Origin: Spirochaetaceae bacterium
GTDB taxonomy: Bacteria; Spirochaetota; Spirochaetia; B11-G9
DNA length: 19,296 nt
Reading direction: 5' to 3'
Assembly (NCBI GenBank): GCA_030633365.1
Contig: DAOVSY010000011.1
Location: 1-19,296, forward strand
Of the stretch, positions 8,405 through 15,573 are shown in pieces; positions within the stretch are counted from its first letter, which is position 1, and each line of letters starts with the position of its first letter. Position numbers and translations under genes: made by a program. Below the pieces are notes generated by a model that did not search any database, was not told the DNA's origin, and saw only the letters and a list, made by a program, of their open reading frames with translations.

Positions 8405-8539
8405 TTAGTCTTTTTCAACTTTTACAGGGGTATTGGAATCCTGTCTGTTCCAGTTAATAAGAACAAATACAATACACCCAATTGTTGAAAAGAAAATTAA
8501 TACATGGGCAATTGACATTGCTGTATCTGTAGGGTTCAT
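8405..8539 (-). CDS. Small single-span membrane protein, 44 residues
   Basis: A short minus-strand frame starts at ATG 8539 with an AGGAG site about 9 nt upstream and ends at TAA 8405. It reads MNPTDTAMSIAH, then a hydrophobic stretch VLIFFSTIGCIVFVLINW (about 13-30), then a polar tail NRQDSNTPVKVEKD. This is one transmembrane helix with a charged, probably cytoplasmic C terminus. Good ribosome site, sensible composition and convergent placement (11 nt after the NYN-LOTUS gene ends) argue that it is real. The shape resembles small accessory subunits of membrane complexes such as CcoQ or KdpF, but I see no sequence match and assign no function. Confidence 0.65.
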   Translation of the reverse strand: MNPTDTAMSIAHVLIFFSTIGCIVFVLINWNRQDSNTPVKVEKD

Positions 8540-8624
8540 AATTTTTTAACTCCTAGAATAATTTAATCTACTATATCATACTAATTGTCGGACGGGAACC
8601 CGAAATATGTTAATTATTTATCAG

Positions 8625-8659
8625 TTTTAATTATTTAAAATTATGTTTATAATTAAAAT
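8625..8659 (+). promoter_or_regulatory. Candidate promoter giving a leaderless SDR transcript
   Basis: A perfect TATAAT lies at 8648-8653 and the ATG begins at 8660, exactly where transcription would start seven bases after the -10 box. A weak -35 (TTTTAA, 8625-8630) sits 17 bp upstream. There is no Shine-Dalgarno sequence before the ATG, which fits a leaderless mRNA, but AT-rich sequence makes chance TATAAT strings frequent. Confidence 0.35.
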
Positions 8660-9403
8660 ATGGATAATTTAACAGGTAGAACAGCTTTAATAACAGGTGC
8701 ATCAAAAAGACTTGGAAGAACTACAGCATTAACACTTGCTGATAATGGTATTAATACAATAATTCACTATAATAAATCTGAGCAGGATGCTGTTGAAACA
8801 GTAACCCTTTCAGAAGAAAAAGGTGTTGTATCTAAAAAAATACAATATGATTTTAAAGATATTACTGGGATAAATGATTTTCTGAATGAAGCAAAAACTA
8901 TTACTGGAAAAATTGACTTTTTAATAAACTCAGCATCAATTTATCCGGAAGATAATCTGGAATCTTTATCTGAAATCAGTCTAAATAATACCATAAATTT
9001 AAACAGCCTGGCTCCGTTTATTCTAGCCAGAGAGTTTAAAAAAATCTGTTCCAATGGAGCAATTATTAATTTTCTGGATGCAAGAATAACAGATTACGAG
9101 CCAAATCATATTAGTTATCAGCTTAGTAAACAGATGCTTTTTAATTTAACAAAAATGATGAGTTTGGAGTTTGCTCCTGGAATTAGAGTAAATGCTGTTG
9201 CTCCAGGTATAATTATACCAGATAATATACAAGATGAAAAATCTTTAATTCGTTTAAAGGAAGGTAATCCCCTAAAACGAATAGGCACCCCGGCCGAAGT
9301 CAGCAGTACTGCTTTATTTTTACTTCAGAATGAGTTTATTACAGGTCAGGTAATATATGTGGATGGAGGACGTAACTTAAAAGGGAATGTCTATGGTTAT
9401 TAA
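8660..9403 (+). CDS. Short-chain dehydrogenase, pteridine reductase / FolM-like
   Basis: A 247-residue classical-length SDR. The cofactor motif is TGASKRLG (12-19), the TGxxxRxG form of pteridine reductases, where the arginine helps select NADPH, instead of the usual TGxxxGxG. NSAS follows at 90-93. The active-site serine is replaced by Asp140 (LDAR), with Tyr153 and Lys157 (YQLSK); the 13 and 4 residue spacing equals that of Asp181/Tyr194/Lys198 in Leishmania PTR1. The C terminus has the standard ITGQVIYVDGG. The likely reaction is NADPH-dependent reduction of dihydropterin or dihydrofolate to the tetrahydro form in the cytoplasm. It is monocistronic and faces tonB tail to tail, 12 nt apart. 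A 3-oxoacyl-ACP reductase is a less likely alternative because of the Asp and Arg residues. Confidence 0.88.
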   Translation: MDNLTGRTALITGASKRLGRTTALTLADNGINTIIHYNKSEQDAVETVTLSEEKGVVSKKIQYDFKDITGINDFLNEAKTITGKIDFLINSASIYPEDNLESLSEISLNNTINLNSLAPFILAREFKKICSNGAIINFLDARITDYEPNHISYQLSKQMLFNLTKMMSLEFAPGIRVNAVAPGIIIPDNIQDEKSLIRLKEGNPLKRIGTPAEVSSTALFLLQNEFITGQVIYVDGGRNLKGNVYGY

Positions 9404-9415
9404 GAAAGAAATGTA

Positions 9416-10102
9416 TCAGGATTTATTTAGTTTAAAACTAATACTTATAACCAGAAGACTTTCCATTTCTTCTCCATTTACTGTTCCAGGTTGAAAATAG
9501 GAAGACATAACTGTATCCAATGCCGCATTATCAAGATCTTTATGACCTGAAGAATCTGTTATATAACAAGATACAGGTTCACCATATTTAGAAATAATTA
9601 CATTCATAATAACAATACCTTCAAGGCCCTTTTTTCTGGCTCTAAAGGGATATTCCGGTTCTATACTTCCAAGGGGGATTGGTTCAGTGACTAATGCTGT
9701 TTTTTCTCCAACCTCAGTTCCGGCAGATATCATAGAATTATTAGTAGGTGTTATCCGTTCTTTAAGATTATTTGTGATGTTATTATCTGATACTAATTCT
9801 GATAGGTATGTATCTTTTAATGTTTCAACCGGCAATTTTTTCTCCAAATATACAGGAGCTTTTGAGGATATATTTTCCAATAGCTGATTTTGAATATTAT
9901 TTTCTACTTCCATTTCTACAGATGAAACAGAATTAGAAAGAGTACTTATGGAAACTATAGTAACAGTCCGGGGTTCGGACTTTGGGAAGGACTCTCTCTT
10001 ATTGGAGAATGCCAGTTCGAACCCCAGGAAACCAGCGATGTGTAGCAGAATAGAGCTCCACACTGCAATTGTTAAAGTACTTTGAGTTTTTAATATACCC
10101 AC
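9416..10102 (-). CDS. tonB: TonB-family energy transducer dedicated to BtuB
   Basis: A 228-residue inner-membrane protein. The N-terminal span (about 9-31) contains Ser17 and His21 in the SxxxH spacing used by TonB to contact ExbB/ExbD. The periplasmic linker (32-140) is unusual in lacking the proline-rich EP/KP repeats and is instead Asn/Ser/Glu-rich. Residues 146-226 form the TonB C-terminal domain (IEPEYPFRARKKGLEG, then a terminal beta strand LVISISFKL) that grips the TonB box of the receptor. It starts with GTG 13 nt inside btuB, with AGGG in front, so it is translationally coupled to btuB and shares the cobalamin riboswitch. No exbB or exbD lies in the window; they must be elsewhere. 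A GC-rich inverted repeat occupies codons 26-45. Confidence 0.92.
   Translation of the reverse strand: MGILKTQSTLTIAVWSSILLHIAGFLGFELAFSNKRESFPKSEPRTVTIVSISTLSNSVSSVEMEVENNIQNQLLENISSKAPVYLEKKLPVETLKDTYLSELVSDNNITNNLKERITPTNNSMISAGTEVGEKTALVTEPIPLGSIEPEYPFRARKKGLEGIVIMNVIISKYGEPVSCYITDSSGHKDLDNAALDTVMSSYFQPGTVNGEEMESLLVISISFKLNKS
9968..10027. repeat. GC-rich inverted repeat inside tonB
   Basis: CCGGGGTTCGGACT (9968-9981) and AGTTCGAACCCCAGG (10013-10027, approximate outer edge) are inverted copies at 13 of 15 aligned positions, about 32 nt apart. The block is richer in GC than surrounding tonB and encodes residues 26-45 at the end of the membrane anchor and the start of the linker (FELAFSNKRESFPKSEPR). 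It may be an in-frame palindromic insertion, or just a chance hairpin. Confidence 0.45.
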
Positions 10103-11955
10103 TTTATCCCTGTTTCAAATGTTCTGCCGGGCATTGGATACCAACCTCCATAAAATACCCATACCGGCGTGCGGTTATTGAGTATATTATCTGCACTTGC
10201 ATACCATGAGATATCATCCATAACCTTCCAATCAATACGCATATTCCATTCAATACGACCCGGTATTTTTTCCTGTGCATTGTCATTATCGCCGCCATTA
10301 TAATAAGAAGATGTATATCTGGCGTCCGTAGATATTGAGATAGATTCTAGAGGTGTTACTGAAACAGAACTATAAATGGTATGCTCAGGAACCAATGGTA
10401 TTATTTTACCTGTCTCAGTAAACTCTGCATGGTCATATGCATAACCGATATTCATACTAATAATTCCTTTGGAATATCCTGATTCAACTGAAGCTCCATA
10501 GTGAATAGTTGAACCCGCATTGACATTAGTAGAACCATCCCACATTATTTCATTATCCAGACTAATCAAGTAAGGAGAAATGGTTATACTAAAATTATCG
10601 ATTGTATAGTCAATAGAAAAATTGTAATTGTTCCCTACTTCCGGTTTTAGATTAGTATTTACCGTAGAGTACCATTCATACTGTTCCTCAAAAAATGGAT
10701 ACCTAAAAACTCTACCATATCTAAGACTTGCCCTTAATTCAGGAGTAATACTCCATACTCCACCCATATCATAAACAAGCTCAGTATGAGTAATTCCGGG
10801 ACTGGTATTCATATCAGAATAATTATATCGTAATCCACCATCAAAAATAAATAAATCAAGATAATTCGCCTTTGCTCTTGCCCATGCAGCTGTATCTATC
10901 CTTATTACATCTGTTTCAGAAGTTTGCGTTGTCCTGTCTGCACTATCAAATTTAGTAACAGATAAATTGTTATGTTTAAAATCGAGACCACCCACAGGAG
11001 TAATCTCAACAGAGTTCCCAATATAAAATGAGGAGCTTGCCTTAATACCTGCTGCAGTTGTAGCAATATTTGTATCAGAATAAATACCCCATGAAGTCAT
11101 ATCGGTACTATAGTTTAGGACAGAATAGTAGATAGGAAATGTTAAATCAACAGCACCTGCTGTAATATCAAAGGAACCATTTACACCATAGTTTGTTGAG
11201 ATTCCTTCATCTTCCTGATTATTAGCTATATCTGGATCAGAGTCAAATTGGGCTTCTGATAAACTACCTGGTAGTTGATACTCACTGTTTGAATAATAAC
11301 CTCCGACCTTTAATTCAATTCCTGCAAAATTATAAAAAGAATCTATATTTGTACTTAAAATAGTATAATCTGATCTATCTCTGGTAGGATTATTATCAAT
11401 CCTGTTTAAACCAAGGGCAACACCGCTAGTTTCGTTCCCATAAGAAACAAAGACTGATTGATTATTTGTAAGTGTATCTGCAACAGATGCAGATACAGTC
11501 GCTGTTAAACCTTCCGGTTGTTTTGTAATAATGTTTATAACACCGGCAACTGCCTGGTCCCCATATTGAGATGACATAGAGCCTTTCACAATCTCAATTC
11601 GGCTTACACTTGCAAGGGGAATAGAATTCCAGTCAAAAGAAGCCATATCAGGTCTGTTTACAGGCCTCCCATTAATAAGTATAAGAGTTCTTCCAAAACC
11701 ACCATCACCAAAGCCACCCATACTTATAGATTGCTTGGCTGGAGATAATTCCCTTACAGAAATATCAGGAATTGTTTTTAAAACATCCAGAACTGTTGTC
11801 TTTTTGTCAATTTCTTCTTCCGGAATTACCCGGACATAGGCGGGTGTAGTTTTTGAATCTTCTTCGATTCTTGATGCAGTAACAATAATTTCCACATCAG
11901 CAAATGCAGCTGTCAACACAAAGGTCAACAAAATAATAATAATAATACGTTTCAC
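10090..11955 (-). CDS. btuB: TonB-dependent outer-membrane cobalamin receptor BtuB
   Basis: A 621-residue receptor, near the 614 of E. coli BtuB. Residues 1-19 (MKRIIIIILLTFVLTAAFA) are a signal peptide, and EIIVTASR right after it is the TonB box. The plug domain (about 35-135) shows the usual GFGDGGFGRTLILINGRPVN and GDQAVAGVINIITKQP blocks; the rest alternates amphipathic strands of a 22-strand barrel, ending in a terminal aromatic Tyr as needed for outer-membrane insertion. The start is GTG at 11955 with GGAGG seven bases upstream. Function as a B12 transporter is supported by the cobalamin riboswitch directly upstream, which should shut off expression when B12 is ample. tonB overlaps its 3' end; this is a two-gene uptake operon with no btuCDF in view. 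Confidence 0.94.
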   Translation of the reverse strand: MKRIIIIILLTFVLTAAFADVEIIVTASRIEEDSKTTPAYVRVIPEEEIDKKTTVLDVLKTIPDISVRELSPAKQSISMGGFGDGGFGRTLILINGRPVNRPDMASFDWNSIPLASVSRIEIVKGSMSSQYGDQAVAGVINIITKQPEGLTATVSASVADTLTNNQSVFVSYGNETSGVALGLNRIDNNPTRDRSDYTILSTNIDSFYNFAGIELKVGGYYSNSEYQLPGSLSEAQFDSDPDIANNQEDEGISTNYGVNGSFDITAGAVDLTFPIYYSVLNYSTDMTSWGIYSDTNIATTAAGIKASSSFYIGNSVEITPVGGLDFKHNNLSVTKFDSADRTTQTSETDVIRIDTAAWARAKANYLDLFIFDGGLRYNYSDMNTSPGITHTELVYDMGGVWSITPELRASLRYGRVFRYPFFEEQYEWYSTVNTNLKPEVGNNYNFSIDYTIDNFSITISPYLISLDNEIMWDGSTNVNAGSTIHYGASVESGYSKGIISMNIGYAYDHAEFTETGKIIPLVPEHTIYSSVSVTPLESISISTDARYTSSYYNGGDNDNAQEKIPGRIEWNMRIDWKVMDDISWYASADNILNNRTPVWVFYGGWYPMPGRTFETGIKWVY

Positions 11956-11983
11956 GAACGTACCTCCACAGTAAATATTTTAA

Positions 11984-12111
11984 GTCTGTCGAGTATACTG
12001 ACTCCCGGTGCTAAACACTCCGCCTTCCCGTTAAGTGGCATATGAAGTGTCCGTCGCCGGATACAGTTGGTAGAGGACAGTCACGGTTTTTCACCGTGTT
12101 CCTCGAAAGAC
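11984..12111 (-). promoter_or_regulatory. Cobalamin riboswitch controlling btuB-tonB
   Basis: Read on the minus strand, the region contains GGAACACGGTGAAAAACCG, then GACTGTCC, AACTGT, later GGGAAGGCGG, and finally the B12-box-like GAGTCAGTATACTCGAC (consensus AGYCMGRAKACCKGCC). These blocks occur in the order of the adenosylcobalamin aptamer. GTCTTTCGAG (12111-12102) and CTCGACAGAC (11993-11984) pair at 9 of 10 positions and may form the closing stem P1; the 5' edge could extend to about 12150. The 3' end lies about 17 nt before the GGAGG of btuB (11967-11963), so control of translation initiation, not termination, is the simpler model; I see no terminator hairpin with a T run between them. 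No part of it was folded by computation. Confidence 0.9.
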
Positions 12112-12120
12112 TCAATGAAT

Positions 12121-12148
12121 CATCTGATAACTTTATAGTTATCAGATG
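12121..12148. repeat. Perfect 12-bp stem-loop between the MATE gene and the riboswitch
   Basis: CATCTGATAACT and AGTTATCAGATG are exact inverted copies around a four-base TTAT loop. It lies 22 nt beyond the MATE stop codon in the minus direction and just 5' of the riboswitch core. No T run follows on either strand, so it is a poor intrinsic terminator; it may be a peripheral stem of the riboswitch or a 3'-end stabiliser for the MATE message. Confidence 0.75.
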
Positions 12149-12170
12149 GTTCAGCTATGTTAATGAGATA

Positions 12171-13559
12171 TTAACTGATTTTCGGGGAAAGAGTCAAACT
12201 TTTTTTTACACTTATTTTTCGCATAGTGTGAAAAAAAAGAACCAGTGCTGCTGTCCAGTTTACAGCTACAATTCCCCACCAAATTCCAGCTATCCCAAAT
12301 CCAAGAGTAAAAGCAAAAAGATTGAAAAATATAAAAGGTGCTGGGACCTGTCTGTAAATACCGGTCCATAGTATCATTCCCGGTTTTTTTATTCCCTGAA
12401 GCACAGAACCACATTGATACAGAAGAATGTAACTATAAAACGCAACCAGTTGAATTCTTAAATAAAGTGCTCCAATTCTAAGAACTTCAGTATTATCTGT
12501 AAAAATTCTTAATATAGGTTTCGCAAAAATAACAACTGGGATCATTACTACTACAAAAAGAACGATGCCCATCATCAGTGTTTTAATAAATCCCTCTCTA
12601 ATCCTCTCAATTTTCCCTGCTCCATTATTTTGACCGGCAATTGAAGCTAAAGCAGTGTTTAATCCAATTGTAGGAATAAGAGCAATCTGCTCAATACGAA
12701 TTGCAGCTCCATATGCAGCAATGGCATTCTCACCAAATCTGGAGATATAATAAGTAATAACAAAAACTCCTGCAGCCATAATTATCATATTTAATGTGGC
12801 TGGTGCTGCCTGCTCAATTATTTCTTTAATTTCCTTCCATTTAGGAATAAGATTCTCTTTGCTTATATTTTTTATTATTCCCAGTTTTGCTATACATCCT
12901 GAAAGATAAATAACACTGGCTACCTGGACCAGAACAGTTGCAAGTGCAATACCGGGGATTCCCATAGCGGGAATGATTATAACACCATTTATAGTCAGAC
13001 CAAACATTAATAGGGGATCCAAAAGTATATTTACAATAAATCCAACAATAAGTGTTTTGCTAAAGCTCCTGGTATCACCAGCAGCTACAAGAACCCCATT
13101 AATTATGAAATTCAGTATAAAGAAGAGTGAACCCAATATTATGACACTGGTATACTCCCCTGCGAATTTAAGCAAATCACCTTCAGCATTAAACAGACTG
13201 AAAATTGGGTTCATAGAAAAATACATAATTATTGATGCCAAAATAGAGAAGAAAATTCCCAGCATAATTGATTGGATAAAATATTCTTTTACTTTTTCTT
13301 TCTCTCCCTTCCCATAGAGGTTAGAGATAATTCCAGTTACTCCAGCACCTATTCCCGATCCAAAAGAAAGAATTACAATATAAACAGGAAAAGCAAGAGA
13401 AAGTGCAGCCAGTGCAGATGTACTGGATTTACCTGCCCAGAAAGTATCGGTAAAATTATACATTGTATTAAAAAAGTACCCTATACTTGCAGGTACTGCC
13501 ATAGTCATTATGTGTTTATAAATTGATCCACTTGTTAAATCCAGAACAGGTTTTTCCAT
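12171..13559 (-). CDS. MATE-family multidrug efflux transporter
   Basis: A protein of about 462 residues with twelve predicted membrane spans in two similar six-span halves, the normal MATE size. Recognisable features are the opening LDLTSGSIYKHIMTMAVPASIGYFFNTMYNFTDTF-type first helix (read in part as MAVPASIGYFFNTMYNFTDT) and the GQNNGAGK loop in the second half (about 312-319). It should export cationic drugs or metabolites in exchange for Na+ or H+. The start is placed at the ATG at 13559, because GGAGGGG immediately precedes it; an earlier in-frame ATG at 13571 would put that ribosome site inside the gene. It is divergent from the substrate-binding protein gene. Its 3' end lies 59 nt before the riboswitch, so it is probably an independent unit; a link to B12 cannot be inferred. 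Confidence 0.93.
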   Translation of the reverse strand: MEKPVLDLTSGSIYKHIMTMAVPASIGYFFNTMYNFTDTFWAGKSSTSALAALSLAFPVYIVILSFGSGIGAGVTGIISNLYGKGEKEKVKEYFIQSIMLGIFFSILASIIMYFSMNPIFSLFNAEGDLLKFAGEYTSVIILGSLFFILNFIINGVLVAAGDTRSFSKTLIVGFIVNILLDPLLMFGLTINGVIIIPAMGIPGIALATVLVQVASVIYLSGCIAKLGIIKNISKENLIPKWKEIKEIIEQAAPATLNMIIMAAGVFVITYYISRFGENAIAAYGAAIRIEQIALIPTIGLNTALASIAGQNNGAGKIERIREGFIKTLMMGIVLFVVVMIPVVIFAKPILRIFTDNTEVLRIGALYLRIQLVAFYSYILLYQCGSVLQGIKKPGMILWTGIYRQVPAPFIFFNLFAFTLGFGIAGIWWGIVAVNWTAALVLFFHTMRKISVKKSLTLSPKIS

Positions 13560-13696
13560 TTTCCCCTCCATACATGACTATTATACTAATATTTAAAAAT
13601 AATAGCGAACTTTATTATAAAATATTTGACCTTTATCTACTATAGACTTAAGTTATATTACAATTTTAGTAATCTTTATATAATACGGAGGGTATT

Positions 13697-14554
13697 ATGA
13701 ATTCAAAAATTTTCAAGAATAACATGTACAAACACAAACAGAGGATCTTTGGAATAGCTGCAATTCTTATACTAATTATAATTACTGCTGCATGTACAGC
13801 TAATACAGATACAAAAACAGAGGGTACAGTCACTGATACTGGTAAATCCACCCTGCAGACAATACTGGAAAGAGGGACCATTAGAGTTGGTACCACAGGA
13901 GACTTCAACCCCATGAGCTTCAAAGACCCTGGTACAGGTGAATATACCGGTCATGATATTGAAATGGTAAAACAACTGGCTGTAGATATAGGTGTTGAAG
14001 TTGATTGGATTGCAACAGACTGGAAGAATCTGGTAAGCGGAGTAGCTGCAGGCAAATATGATATAACCACCGGTGCATCCTACAGCATGGGCAGAGCAAA
14101 AACAGCTGGTTATACTCTACCTGTTGTCAATGTGGGAACAGTACCTTTAACCTTGAAAAAGAATGAAGGCCGCTTTAGTACCTGGAGTGACCTGAATAAA
14201 CCTGATGTTTCAGTGGCTGTGACTCTGGGAACAATATTTCAGGAACAGGCTCTTTCTCTTTTTCCTGATGCACAAATAGTATCAGTTGAATCCCCGGCAC
14301 GGGATTTCCAGGAAGTACTGGCAGGAAGAACTGATGTTTCAATTACAAGTACTTTTGAAGCATCCCAACTGATCAAAACTTATCCGGAACTAATGATAAT
14401 TCCAGTTGATGAACCTAAGTTTTCAAATGGTATTGGACTTCTGGCTCCACAAAACGACCAGGTATTTATAAACTATTTAAATGTATGGATAATAATGAAA
14501 ACTAAAAGCGGTTATCTTCAGGAACTTGAAGATAAGTGGCTTGCTTTAAAATGA
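13697..14554 (+). CDS. Family 3 substrate-binding lipoprotein (polar amino acid / PheC-like)
   Basis: A 285-residue protein with a type II signal peptide: basic start, hydrophobic stretch at about 18-30 and a lipobox ITAAC with Cys33, so it is predicted to be a membrane-anchored lipoprotein. From residue 54 it follows the bacterial extracellular solute-binding family 3 pattern (GTIRVGTTGDFNPMSF, EYTGHDIEMVKQLA, then AAGKYDITTGA). The wording is closest to cyclohexadienyl dehydratase (PheC)-like members of the family, which can be transport proteins or periplasmic enzymes. Because a permease gene overlaps its stop (ATGA), a transport role is preferred. GGAGGG lies at 13687-13692, four bases before the ATG, and a TATAAT at 13679-13684 is so close that it would give almost no leader. 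The ligand is unknown. Confidence 0.9.
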   Translation: MNSKIFKNNMYKHKQRIFGIAAILILIIITAACTANTDTKTEGTVTDTGKSTLQTILERGTIRVGTTGDFNPMSFKDPGTGEYTGHDIEMVKQLAVDIGVEVDWIATDWKNLVSGVAAGKYDITTGASYSMGRAKTAGYTLPVVNVGTVPLTLKKNEGRFSTWSDLNKPDVSVAVTLGTIFQEQALSLFPDAQIVSVESPARDFQEVLAGRTDVSITSTFEASQLIKTYPELMIIPVDEPKFSNGIGLLAPQNDQVFINYLNVWIIMKTKSGYLQELEDKWLALK

Positions 14555-15321
14555 TAATAAAGAAACTTATTCGATTAAAGTTGATTTTTATAATAACCGT
14601 TGTCGGCTTGTTAACTTCCTGTGGAACAGGAAGTTACAGCTGGGGATGGTTTGCTGTATCCCCGGCAACAATGGTGGGACAACGAAATTTGTCATTTCTT
14701 ATAAAAGGACTTGTACCCACACTTACAGTATCACTAATTTCCATTGCTATATCAGTTTCTCTTGGACTTATACTTGCACTGTTCGGATTATCCAAAAATA
14801 AATTACTAAATCGTGTTCACAGAATCTGGGTAGAACTCTTTAGATCTGTTCCTGTACTGGTAATGCTGTTGTGGGTATATTATGGACTTCCAATTTCTAC
14901 AGGCCTTGATCTGGGAATTATGGCAGCAGCTATAATATCTCTGGCTTTAACAGACAGTGCATTTGAAGCTGAAATATTTAGAGCAGGAATTAAATCTATT
15001 CCAAAAAGCCAACATGAAGCAGCCAGAATTATGGGCTGCAATGAATTCCAAGTACTTAGACATGTAATATTACCTCAAACTATTCGAAATATACTGCCTC
15101 CCCTGGTAAATCAGTTTGCCTATATGTTAAAGATCTCTTCCATAGCCTCTGTCATTGGTTTAGGCGAACTTACACGTAAGGCAAATGAACTTACAGTTAT
15201 TGAATACAGGCCTTTGGAAATTTATACAATTTTGATTATTGAGTATCTTGTTCTAATATTGGTGGTCTCATTTTTTGCCAGAAAGATTGAAGAGAAGTTG
15301 GATATGGGGAGGGAGGAATAG
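14551..15321 (+). CDS. ABC transporter permease, polar amino acid (HisM/GlnP) family
   Basis: A 256-residue inner-membrane permease. The ATG at 14551 overlaps the stop of the binding-protein gene (ATGA), which is why it is chosen over an in-frame GTG at 14536. The EAA motif that docks the ATPase is clear: EAARIMGCNEFQVLRHVILP at 157-176. About five spans follow a distinctive N terminus: residues 1-24 look like a signal anchor with a lipobox-like LLTSC ending at Cys24, then GTGSYSWGW before the usual family start. The ATPase partner is not encoded next to it; the transporter must borrow one from elsewhere or from a distant gene. A 10-bp hairpin lies in codons 21-29. No clear terminator follows; only a 6-bp stem (GCTGGT 15332-15337 / ACCAGC 15350-15355) without T run. 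Confidence 0.9.
   Translation: MIIKKLIRLKLIFIITVVGLLTSCGTGSYSWGWFAVSPATMVGQRNLSFLIKGLVPTLTVSLISIAISVSLGLILALFGLSKNKLLNRVHRIWVELFRSVPVLVMLLWVYYGLPISTGLDLGIMAAAIISLALTDSAFEAEIFRAGIKSIPKSQHEAARIMGCNEFQVLRHVILPQTIRNILPPLVNQFAYMLKISSIASVIGLGELTRKANELTVIEYRPLEIYTILIIEYLVLILVVSFFARKIEEKLDMGREE
14612..14636. repeat. Stem-loop in the 5' coding region of the ABC permease gene
   Basis: TAACTTCCTG and CAGGAAGTTA pair perfectly around TGGAA, about 60 nt after the permease start codon. It encodes the lipobox-like residues LTSCGTGSY. The position, just after the highly expressed binding-protein gene, suits a structure that lowers permease expression or protects the upstream message. Confidence 0.6.
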
Positions 15322-15341
15322 AGGACTGGATGCTGGTATAT

Positions 15342-15573
15342 CTATATTAACCAGCTTAGAAATTCCTTTGTGTTTGAAATAACCGCTCTGCTTCTTTCCT
15401 CGTTTCGATCATCATCATAAATCAGGATTTTTCTGAGGGGTTCTTGATGTATTCACCAAAATAATCCAATCCCTTGAAAAAATCCCTCCGTATTGTACCT
15501 GCCGCTTTAATCTCAATAGGAATGATAGTAACAACAAGATTATCAACTTTACCAATGTATACATCATATCCCC
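15342..15573 (-). pseudogene. Remnant of a DUF4143 (AAA_14-type ATP-binding) protein C terminus
   Basis: Minus-strand reading gives GYDVYIGKVDN, then PIEIKAAGTIRRDFFKGLDYF, then a stop after NPSEKS; a shift of frame recovers IYDDDRNEERSRAVISNTKEFL and a final stop at 15342-15344. The order (GYDVYIGK, PIEIK, DFFKGL, YxxDRxxERS) is that of the DUF4143 C-terminal domain of AAA_14-type ATP-binding proteins, with an internal deletion between VDN and PIEIK, one stop and one frameshift. The AAA domain is gone. It lies in the 523-nt gap 15322-15844, which otherwise contains a second remnant and AT-rich sequence only. Confidence 0.65.

Noticed and set aside
9968..10027. tRNA-like look of GTTCGAACCCC in tonB
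   Set aside because: The T-arm-like string is only half of an inverted repeat; no acceptor, D or anticodon arms can be drawn, and the stretch is in frame in tonB.
12042..12371. Plus-strand frame of 109 codons over the riboswitch and the end of the MATE gene
   Set aside because: It is antisense to the riboswitch and MATE gene, has no ribosome site and reads as low-complexity Ser/Lys/Pro sequence.
12160..12414. Coupling of the MATE gene to the cobalamin riboswitch
   Set aside because: The riboswitch lies downstream of the MATE gene in the direction of transcription, so it controls btuB, not the MATE gene.
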